DNA from: Solen grandis
Taxonomy: Eukaryota > Mollusca > Bivalvia > Adapedonta > Solenidae
Assembly: GCA_021229015.1 (NCBI GenBank)
Contig: CM037781.1
Span: forward strand, 42,725,978-42,789,977
Reading direction: 5' to 3'
Length of the DNA: 64,000 bases
Shown here: positions 56,753-64,000 of the stretch, piece after piece
Numbering within the stretch: the stretch's first letter is position 1
Layout of the letters: the number at the start of each line of letters is the position of its first letter
Notes under the pieces: generated by a model
Told to the model about the DNA's origin: nothing
The model's database searches: none
Seen by the model: the letters and a program-made list of their open reading frames with translations, nothing else
Translations under genes and position numbers: made by a program

Positions 56753-58404
56753 ACAGACAGTTTCAGTCAGTATTCACTCAGATGACACCTATCTCACTTG
56801 CTCAATCTTGCTTCGCAGCTATTCGAAATATTAATACACAAGATTTTTCTTTTTACAGGAAGTACCCAATCATGCCTGAAATTACCATAAACATCAGTGG
56901 AGTGGAAAAACTTATATCAAATTTAAGACCAGATAAAGCTGCTGGACCAGACAACATCAAACCATTAATTTTAAAAAATCTTTGTCAACAAATCTCACCA
57001 ATCTTGCTAATACTATTCCAAAAGTCTCTTGATACAGGTACCCTCCCCAAGGTATGGACATCTGCAAACGTGACCCCTCTATTCAAGAAAGGAAACAAAG
57101 AAGATCCAGCAAATTATAGACCAATATCTTTAACATGTATTCTTTGTAAGGTGCTTGAACATATTGTAGCTTCAAATTTAACAAAGCACTTCAATAAGCA
57201 TAATATACTTTATGACTTACAGCATGGTTTCAGAGAAAAACGTTCCTGTGAAACACAACTCCTGCAACTTACTGACCAACTAGCGAGAAATCTTGTTAAT
57301 GGACAACAGACTGATTTAGTTCTTTTAGATTTTAGTAAAGCTTTTGACAAGGTCAGCCACTTAAAGTTATTGTACAAATTACAGGAACATGGAGTCAATA
57401 ATTCAACCCTGTTGTGGATAAAATCTTTTCTCATAGGCAGAACACAAAAAGTCGTTTTGGAGGGAGGATGCTCATCAGTAGTCCCAGTAACATCAGGAGT
57501 ACCTCAGGGATCTGTACTTGGCCCACTTCTCTTTCTGTTATATATAAATGATCTTCCAGATACCATAACTTCTCAAGTTCGTTTATTTGCAGATGACACT
57601 GCCATTTACCTAGCTATAAACAACAAGCAGGACTGTATTACACTTCAGAAAGACCTCGACAAGCTGGTGCAGTGGGAAAAGAAATGGGAAATGGAATTTA
57701 ATCCCAGTAAATGCATTGTTTTAAATATTACTAAAAAGAAGAAAGCACTTTCCTTTGATTACAGATTACATGGACAAGCTTTAGAAACAGTGGATAATGC
57801 CAAATACTTAGGAGTTACAATATCAAAAGATCTCTCTTGGAATAAACATATTGACAACATTACTTCTTCTGCTAATAAAACTCTTGGTTTCCTCCACAGA
57901 AACATCCAGACAAAGAATAAGGAAGTTAGAGAAGCAGCTTACAAAGCATTGGTTAGACCTCAAGTAGAATATGCCTCTACAGTCTGGAGTCCTCATACAC
58001 AGACATATATAGATAAAATAGAAAAAGTACAACGCAGAGCAGTCCGATGGGTTAATAATAACTATTCTTATTACGACAGTGTCACCAGCATGCAGAAGGA
58101 ACTTGACTGGCAAACCCTTCAGTACAGACGTGATGTCACCAGACTTCTTATGTTTTACAAAATAGTAAATAACCTTGTTGCTGTCCCATTACCTGCATAT
58201 CTTGAAAGACCAGCGAGGATATCCCGCCACTTACACTCTTTATCTTACAGGCAAATTCATACTCCAGCTAGCTACTTTAAATATTCCTTTTTTCCTTATA
58301 CAGTGATACTTTGGAACAGCTTACCAGAAAATATAGTCTCACAAAATGATCTTTTAGCATTTAAACAAAAGCTCCTCTCGTTTCAGATAGTAGACCGTCC
58401 CTGA
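56641..58404 (+). CDS. LINE reverse transcriptase (in -1 frame)
   Basis: It is open from the heptamer to TGA at 58402 and has no ATG at its beginning; the first in-frame Met comes some 50 codons in. It carries the RT blocks in order: LRPDKAAGPDNI, ANYRPISLTCILCKVLEHIV, LQHGFREKRSCETQLLQL, LLDFSKAFDKV (first Asp), VPQGSVLGPLLFLLYINDL, LFADDTAIYLA (FADD at 57586-57597) and NAKYLGVTI. The C-terminal block VRPQVEYASTVWSPH with IEKVQRRAVRWV is typical of CR1/L2-type elements. It is complete to the C-terminus with no stops. Confidence 0.88.
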   Translation, partial: LFSLIKNAKQDATGIPPLFDKISGSIKSDNSEKADILNRQFQSVFTQMTPISLAQSCFAAIRNINTQDFSFYRKYPIMPEITINISGVEKLISNLRPDKAAGPDNIKPLILKNLCQQISPILLILFQKSLDTGTLPKVWTSANVTPLFKKGNKEDPANYRPISLTCILCKVLEHIVASNLTKHFNKHNILYDLQHGFREKRSCETQLLQLTDQLARNLVNGQQTDLVLLDFSKAFDKVSHLKLLYKLQEHGVNNSTLLWIKSFLIGRTQKVVLEGGCSSVVPVTSGVPQGSVLGPLLFLLYINDLPDTITSQVRLFADDTAIYLAINNKQDCITLQKDLDKLVQWEKKWEMEFNPSKCIVLNITKKKKALSFDYRLHGQALETVDNAKYLGVTISKDLSWNKHIDNITSSANKTLGFLHRNIQTKNKEVREAAYKALVRPQVEYASTVWSPHTQTYIDKIEKVQRRAVRWVNNNYSYYDSVTSMQKELDWQTLQYRRDVTRLLMFYKIVNNLVAVPLPAYLERPARISRHLHSLSYRQIHTPASYFKYSFFPYTVILWNSLPENIVSQNDLLAFKQKLLSFQIVDRP

Positions 58405-58499
58405 ATCAACAAAAAGATGTTTTTACCAGATCTTAAACCTAACATATTCACCTTTTTTTTTCAGAAAATTTTCTCACCCTAACAAAATTTTTATTTTTA

Positions 58500-58590
58500 A
58501 CAGTTTTATCCTTGCACAGACGCGCACCTGCCAGTAATACCCGAAAGGGGAGTTTGTGCAGTATATATAGATATATAGATAGATAGAGTG
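58500..58590 (+). other. LINE 3' end
   Basis: Contains GCGCACCTGCCAGTAATACC then CGAAAGGGG, forming a small stem (CCCGAAAGGGG), followed by repeated TATATAGA/TAGATAGA. CR1-type elements typically end in a structured segment plus a short microsatellite instead of poly-A. Confidence 0.65.
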
Positions 58591-59250
58591 AATTTCTGTA
58601 AAGTTGTTTTTCTCTGCCATGTATACAAATTGCAGACGATCATTCAGTAAAGTTAACATCAGTTTCGAATTTCAAATAATATGGATTACTTACAATATCA
58701 CTCGATTCTTAAGCTTTATAAACATTAACTCTATTAAATATTATATTAAAAACTAATTACCGGAATGATTTTGGAAACGTGATGTATTGATTCCAAATCT
58801 TCCTCGACTTACAGCGTTGCTTAGCACTACATGTAGGACGTATTTTCGAATTTTGAAAAATATGATGAATACTTACGATAATGCTTGATTCTTGATTTAA
58901 TAATGAATTATATTTTTGGTAACGTTAGACGTTATTACAGTGTGCCGAAATCGTACTGATGATTTAAATTCGAATCTTTACTGACGCACAGCATTGTTAG
59001 CTCTACATGTTTGTCATATTTTACTTTCGGTTTTGTAAAAACAACTTTTGGTTTGAAAAACGTCGTTTATATTCACTTTCATTTCATTATATTTTTTTCA
59101 TTTAAGTTTTATAAAAAGTATTTAAGGTAGGTGTTTATGTAAGAAAAGATCGCGATCCAGCGATCTTCGCCGTGGCGAATATTCGTACCCGATTTGCAGA
59201 CAGAATTCGTGGATATCCGAGTACTGGATAAACGCAGCAGCTCTACTAAA
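58591..59250. other. AT-rich ABCB intron segment
   Basis: Two related stretches (about 58690-58830 and 58860-59030) share CTTACAATATCACTCGATTC-like sequence, ACGCACAGCATTG/ACAGCGTTGCTTAG and CTACATGTA. They are probably one old tandem repeat. No gene was seen. Confidence 0.5.
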
Positions 59251-59881
59251 TATCTTAACTCTTGACCTTGTGGTTTCTGAGAAGAAGATTTTCCTTTCTT
59301 CCTCTATATAAGCCTATGTAAAATCAAGTGACACCTGGGGCTGACCCAATTTGGACCCAAGGGCCATGATTTGAACAACTTTGGTAGAGTTCCACTAGAC
59401 AATGGTACATACCCAATATGTTAACACCAGGCCATGTGGTTTCTGATGAGAAGATTTTTCTAGGTTTTCCCTATATAAGCCTATGTAAAATAAAGTGACC
59501 CCTGGGGCGGGCAAATTTTGAACCTAGGGCCATGATTTGAACAATTTTTGTAAAGGTTTATAAGACAATTCTACACGCTGTAGGCCTTACAGTTTTGCAG
59601 GAGAAGATTTTCTAAGATTGCATTTTAAAATCTATTTTTAGCTCCTGTGACCTACTTTTTCAACCAATCATAATATTTTGTACAATTTTGTTAGAGGACA
59701 TCATAAGGATGATTCCTGTGAAATTTTGTCAAAATCCCTTCAGCGGATTAGGAGGAGGTGTTGTTTAATGGAAAAAGTTGACGCAAGACGCACGCACGCA
59801 CGGACAGATGGACGGACGACAGACGCCGGACAAAAGGCAATCATAAAAGCTCACCATGAGCACGTTGTGCTCAGGTGAGCT
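59250..59881 (+). repeat. Hairpin-ended dispersed repeat, copy 2
   Basis: Units contain GGGCCATGATTTGAACAACT, TAGACAATGGTACATACC and CCTATATAAGCCTATGTAAA, then CTCCTGTGACCTACTTTTTC, a GGACGGACGACAGACGCC run, and the hairpin at 59848-59881. Confidence 0.85.
59848..59881. repeat. Terminal hairpin AGCTCACC/GGTGAGCT
   Basis: AGCTCACC, a bulged A, TGAGCAC, loop GTT, GTGCTCA, GGTGAGCT: 15 paired positions with a single bulge. Exactly the same 34 bases occur at 61185-61218. Confidence 0.92.
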
Positions 59882-60280
59882 AATTATCTAGGCCTTATGG
59901 ATTCATAAAAGAAGATTTTTAAGATTTTCCTATATAACTCTATGTAAAACAAGTATTTAACACCATAGGGCTATGATTTGAACAATCTTGGTAATGAACC
60001 ATTAGATGATGCTACATACCAAATATCTTAGCTCTAGGCCTTATGGTTTCATAGGAGAAGATTTTTCCTATATAAGTCTATGTAAAACAAGTGACCCCCG
60101 GGGCAGGGCCAATTCTAACCCCAGGGTCATAATTTGAACATCTTTTGTAGAGATTCACTAGACAATGCTACACACCAAATATCTTAGCTCTAGGCCTTAT
60201 TGTTTCATAGAAGAAGATTTTTTAAAGTTTTTCACTATATAAACCTATGAAAAACAAGAGCCATGTTGACATGGCCATCC
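59882..60280 (+). repeat. Further units of the same repeat family
   Basis: Repeats of CTAGGCCTTATGGTTTCATA, AAGATTTTTCCTATATAAGT, and the phrase CCCCGGGGCAGGGCCAATTC at about 130-150 bp spacing, without a hairpin end. Confidence 0.8.
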
Positions 60281-60830
60281 CCCGCCGAACGCTTGCTCTT
60301 TAGAAGATGTGTTGGAGAGTAGAATATTTCATTTTTAAAAGAAAATTTTTGGTAATGAAGACTGATGTTTAAAGTGATTATAGATATGAAACCCATGTGA
60401 AGACCTACTAATTCCTCTATTTTGAGGTCTACAGGTAAGTGTGATAAAAATTAAGCCTGAAAAATAACAAAGGGCAATAACCAAAACATTATGAAAGGTA
60501 GAGTTATCATTCTTGTGCACTGCACTCCTCCTCCATAAGATCTATCCACCTATGAAGTTTCGAGTTGATACCTCAAATACTTTTCGAGTTATGCTCTGGA
60601 CAAAAAATTAAGTCTGAAAAATAACAAAGGGCAATAACTCAAAAATTAGGAAAGGTAGAGTTATCATTCTTGTGCACTGCACTCCTCCTCAATGAGATCT
60701 ATTCACCTATGAAGTATCAAGTTGATATCTCAAATTTTATACTTTTTGACTTATGCTCCGGACAAAAATGTCGGACGGACGGACGGAGACTATTACTATA
60801 TCTCCCGCCGCCTTTCGGCGGGGGATAATA
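60281..60830. repeat. Different dispersed repeat with two internal units
   Basis: The phrase AATAACAAAGGGCAATAAC occurs at about 60464 and 60621, each followed by GGTAGAGTTATCATTCTTGT and GCACTGCACTCCTCCTC. It ends with GGACGGACGGACGGAG and CCCGCCGCCTTTCGGCGGGG, a perfect GC-rich hairpin (about 60804-60824). A fragment of it is at 36.2 kb. It is nested between units of the hairpin-ended family. Confidence 0.8.
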
Positions 60831-61218
60831 AAATGACCCCTGGGGCGGGGCCAATTTTGACCCCAGGGTCATGATCTGAACAGCTTTTGTAGATGTTAAT
60901 AAGACAATTCTACATACCAATTATTAAAGCTCTAGGCCTTACAGTTTTGCAGGAGAAGATTTTCTAAGATTGCATTTTAAAAATCTATTTTTAGCTCCTG
61001 TGACCTACTTATTTACCCAATCAAAATAATTTGAACAACTTTGATAGAGGTCATGATAAGGATGATTCCTGTGAGGTTTGGTAAAAATCCATCCAGTGGT
61101 TTAGGAGGAGAAGTTGTTTAAAGGAAAAGTTGACGCAAGACGCACGCACGGACGGACGGACGCCGGACAAAAGGGGATCACAAAAGCTCACCATGAGCAC
61201 GTTGTGCTCAGGTGAGCT
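60830..61218 (+). repeat. Hairpin-ended dispersed repeat, copy 3
   Basis: Same order as copy 2: CCCCTGGGGCGGGGCCAATT, CTCTAGGCCTTACAGTTTTG, CTCCTGTGACCTACTTATTT, a GACGGACGGACGCC run, then the hairpin at 61185-61218. Confidence 0.85.
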
Positions 61219-61430
61219 AAAAATGAGGTGGTGTGAAAACCTTGAGATTCTAAATAAAAAGGGGATTAACTATTTCAAAATTCATGACGGAATTCTGTAC
61301 TCTTGCCTGACCCCCAACACAGGTATGCAAGTTCATATGTGAATTATGAGGGACATCCGTGGAAAGAAGTTGGGAGACAAAAGCAATGATAAACCGAAGT
61401 TTAAGTACAAAAGGGGTCATATATATACAA

Positions 61431-61790
61431 ACATGTTTGGAAGAGTTACTGTTTCTGCTTTTACTGCTTGGTCTAATAATGTTTAATGCATGACGTGTGA
61501 AGTCTGAGCGACATCGTTGAGTGAAAGTGGAGAAACACAACTTTAACAATTCATTAATGTTCACAAAGGGCCATAAATTTGCCAAAAAAAATATTTGTAA
61601 GAGTTACTGTCGCTGTTTCTACTTGTTGGTCTGATGATGATCAAGGCATGTGTGAAGTCTGAGGGAAATCCATTGAGCAAAAGCGGAGATATATTTGGAA
61701 GAGTTACTGTTCCTGTTTCTACTGGTTGGTCTGATGATGATAAACAAATGTGTGAAGTTTGGGGAACATCCACTGAGATTGAGTAAAAGA
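61431..61790. repeat. Three-copy diverged repeat in ABCB intron
   Basis: The phrase AAGAGTTACTGTTTCTGCTT recurs at about 61441, 61596 and 61697, each followed by TTGGTCTGATGATGAT-like and GTGTGAAGTCTGAGGGAAAT-like segments and a CCATTGAG phrase. Spacings are about 155 and 100 bases. Confidence 0.75.
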
Positions 61791-62087
61791 GGATATAATG
61801 GCAATATTAACAAAACCATATCTTTAAGACGCAGACACCGACATGACTACAATGTTCAGCTCATCCAATTCTTCGAATAATCGAACAAAAAATGATAAAA
61901 AAAGAAGCACTAACTGTAACAGATTAGTGAAAATGGTAGAAAATCGGTATACTTCTTTAACGCATTTTTTTATGACCTGTTTTCCAAACATTTTCAATTA
62001 AAAAAATGCAATTTGTAGATGATATGCTTGTCCAAAGATCCATTTCCTCAACGTATTAGATTTGTCTCGAGATCTTGACCTACTTAC

Positions 62088-62471
62088 AATTTCAAAGAAC
62101 CCAACTGCAGGCCCTTCTTCTTCAGACTCTTTCTTGTCTTTTTTATCCTTGTCACTACTTCCATCTGTCTGATCCCCTCCGATACGACCAGATAGATTAC
62201 TTTTCTGCATATCAAGGCTGAAGAATTCCTCTTTGCCGGGTTTAACTTCTGCTTTGGAGGTTTTATCTGGATGTACGCCATTCTCAAACGGTTTTCCGTT
62301 CAAAACTTCTGCTTCAGGATTTTTATCTTGTCCGCCATTCACAAAAGGTTTTCCGTTCGCAGTTTCTGGTGTTGCATTAGTGTCTTTCACGTTTTCTGTT
62401 TCAACATCATCAGGATGTTCAGATTCCAGTGATACGCTCGGTTGAGGAGAGACCCTGGCTGAAGTGAACAT
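62088..62471 (-). CDS. ABCB-type ABC transporter, N-terminal cytoplasmic exon
   Basis: The minus-strand exon ends at a strong donor ATT/GTAAGT (62087) in phase 0 with GPAVGFFEI, which joins directly to FRFASKLD of the exon at 54162. GFFEI-FRFA matches the junction just before TM1 in MDR-type ABCB proteins. The 128 codons are hydrophilic: an acidic/Ser-rich start, two copies of a segment built on NGKPFxNG...AEV (residues 39-76), and a charged SSDKDKKDKKESEEEGP run. Long charged N-termini vary between species in this family. The start is uncertain: ATG at 62471 fits, but an acceptor-like CACTTCAG at about 62456 could mean the true start is further upstream. Confidence 0.75.
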
Positions 62472-62540
62472 ATTAAATAGTATAAGCCAGTAACAAAAAT
62501 ATTGTACATTATAATATGAACATAAAAGCTACATCTTCAA

Positions 62541-62572
62541 AATGACGTCATTATATGACGTCATGTGACTCC
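62541..62572. repeat. Isolated pair of TGACGTCA palindromes
   Basis: AAATGACGTCATTATATGAC then GTCATGTGAC lies just upstream of the ABCB exon. It has the same motif pair as the array at 37-43 kb but without its flanking phrases. Confidence 0.6.
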
Positions 62573-62578
62573 AAAGTA

Positions 62579-62700
62579 AGTCTTACCACAGGGGCTCGAA
62601 GTTGCATGTGGCGAATCATTTCGTACTAAATGGTAGCATTAGTTACCACTAAGTACGAAATGATTCGCCCCATGCAACGTCGAGTCCCTGTGAGTCTTAC
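62579..62700. mobile_element. hAT-like foldback MITE, 106 bp, with perfect 8-bp target duplication
   Basis: AGTCTTAC at 62579-62586 and again at 62693-62700 flanks a near-palindrome. The left arm CACAGGGGCTCGAAGTTGCA continues to TTTCGTACT (62587-62628), and the right arm 62652-62692 is its complement with a few mismatches, around a loop of about 23 bases. Eight-base duplications and CAGGG-type ends are typical of the hAT superfamily. It lies just upstream (minus strand) of the ABCB coding exon. Confidence 0.9.
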
Positions 62701-64000
62701 GGTGTCCCAAATTTTTTCTTCTTCCTTTCTCTTGTCTATATGTAATGGCTAGAAATAACCATCACCAGCCTGTACGAAACCAATAGACCTGTACGAACGT
62801 CATTTACAGGGACCATCTCAAAATGCAGTCTTTTTAGTTGTGAGTGACACATTCTGAGGGTCCGTTTCTACATTTCAACCGAATAACCTCTTAATTTTGT
62901 GTGAATGATCGAACGATTGAACAGAATTCTACAACACAGGTATGCTGAGATCAGCCAAAGTGTTGAAAACTCAATTTTGAGTAAAACGTAAATATTTATG
63001 GGACACAATAATTATGTAGCATAAAAGCACAAAATAACTATTTTCCCTATGATGTTGCGTAACTTTCAATTCACCATGCGGAGGAGTATAGTGTCTTTTG
63101 ATGCAAAGGTGGCTCGTGCCTGAATCTGGATGGTGGATGTGTAGGTTTCGATTATTTAATAGTATTACAATGGTCCATGTAGAAAGCTTGAATTCCGATA
63201 CAAATCCGTGTAATTTACTAAAAATCACACCAAGCTATCTCAGAGATACCTAAGGGTTATTTGTTGCTCTAAAAAATGGATGATACCTGTATCTGCTATC
63301 CGAAGTTATTATATAAGGACACAAGAAGGAGCCATTGATTTGCATCTATAAATGGAAACTGTGCTGTCGCTCGGTAGTACAAATCAAAGCGCTGATAGTG
63401 CTAAGAGAACAGTATTGGCGCATTTCTTTTGTTTATCACAGTAAATTTAATAAACGGGGGTCAAAATTTCGCGCAATGCCAACCAACTTTAACGTTGCGT
63501 TAGCAAATTAAAGATGAACGCACCATTTGTTTTAACAAACTGTTAACAATTAGCACTTCGATCGCCACTGTTACTCTCCCTATTTCTATAACCGACAATG
63601 AACAATCGTTTATTATTTTAATATAAGTTTGATATTCGGCTAAAACTAAGTTACCCTTCATATCTGCAGCTCGTCAAACCATCTTCCACTTGAGACACAC
63701 ACAACTTCTGTGCCTTGAGCGCTTTGATTTACATACTGGTTCCCATTGTATTAGCAAATACCAGTAGAACATCGAAACGGATATTAATCAAAATTTCCCG
63801 CAATGACGGAAAATCAAGTCAAGACATTAGTCCTTCGATCCGATTCTGAAGCTTTTTTTTTTTTTTTTTGCTGAAGTGACAGCATCGGAGTAGACAGTAG
63901 TTTGATACAAGGGTACCCTTGCTTATTTTGCGAATAGATCCCTTGGTTCTTTCACGTACCGATACGAGGGAGACAAGTTCCGGGGTAGAACCAGTACATA
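62701..64000. other. Region 5' of the ABCB exon, no gene supported
   Basis: It may hold 5' UTR exons or the promoter of the transporter, but none could be defined. A poly-T run is at about 63854-63870. The last 60 bases look like the start of a dispersed repeat. Confidence 0.5.

Larger units (their letters stand above)
54869..58590 (+). mobile_element. Nearly full-length CR1-like LINE inside an ABCB intron
   Basis: A plus-strand non-LTR retrotransposon, antisense to the host gene. In order it has a hydrophobic N-terminus, a 2A-like motif, a PHD finger, an AP-type endonuclease and a reverse transcriptase. All catalytic motifs look intact and the only visible lesion is a one-base frame change at 56635-56641. 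The 3' end has CCCGAAAGGGG within flanking GCGCACC/GGTGC-like arms and then TATATAGA-type short repeats (to about 58590), in the manner of CR1 elements. The 5' limit is uncertain. Confidence 0.88.

Overview
The window looks like a piece of an AT-rich, intron-containing, repeat-dense animal genome, most likely a marine bivalve mollusc. The reasons are GT-AG introns, a molluscan-style tRNA-derived SINE present in many copies, CR1-like LINEs with PHD and 2A segments, and several interspersed repeat families typical of clams. Two 100-base runs of N (1301-1400 and 51401-51500) are scaffold gaps. The species assignment is inference; no marker gene fixes it.

Host genes are few. (1) Positions 1953-8785, plus strand: seven exons of an animal haem peroxidase (peroxidasin/peroxinectin/MPO superfamily) with clean splice sites, but with two reading-frame breaks (about 3010 and about 8634). 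(2) Positions 62471-53970, minus strand: the N-terminal exon and the first membrane exon of an ABCB-type (P-glycoprotein/MDR-like) ABC transporter, separated by a large intron full of repeats, including a nearly full-length LINE on the opposite strand. (3) Positions 51400-50843, minus strand: the last one or two exons of an unrecognised gene. Weak terminal-exon candidates lie at 393-490 and 45873-46027.

The rest is mobile and repetitive DNA. From 9 to 13.3 kb there is a TTAA-flanked terminal-inverted-repeat element carrying a fragment like the P2X7 intracellular domain, a 5'-truncated LINE on the minus strand and two head-to-tail SINEs. From 15 to 26.5 kb there is a direct duplication, SINE copies and a pair of diverged inverted arms, one of which expanded into a 42-bp minisatellite of about 29 units. 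From 29.6 to 37.2 kb there are repeats rich in AGGTCA-like half sites, more SINEs and an internally deleted hAT transposon. From 37.2 to 43.5 kb there is a diverged tandem array (unit about 410-455 bp) studded with the CRE palindrome TGACGTCA; outlying copies run to 49.3 kb, one of them inverted. From 52 to 62.7 kb, within and around the ABCB gene, lie a 200-bp piggyBac-like MITE, a CR1-like LINE, a repeat family ending in a strong hairpin, and a 106-bp hAT-like foldback MITE with perfect 8-bp target duplications.

The most interesting single object is the LINE at 54.9-58.6 kb. It encodes a hydrophobic signal-like N-terminus, a 2A-like DVETNPGP motif, a PHD finger, an AP-type endonuclease, and then a reverse transcriptase in the -1 frame. 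The frame change falls exactly on an in-phase A-AAA-AAC heptamer, so it is either a homopolymer deletion or a possible -1 frameshift site.
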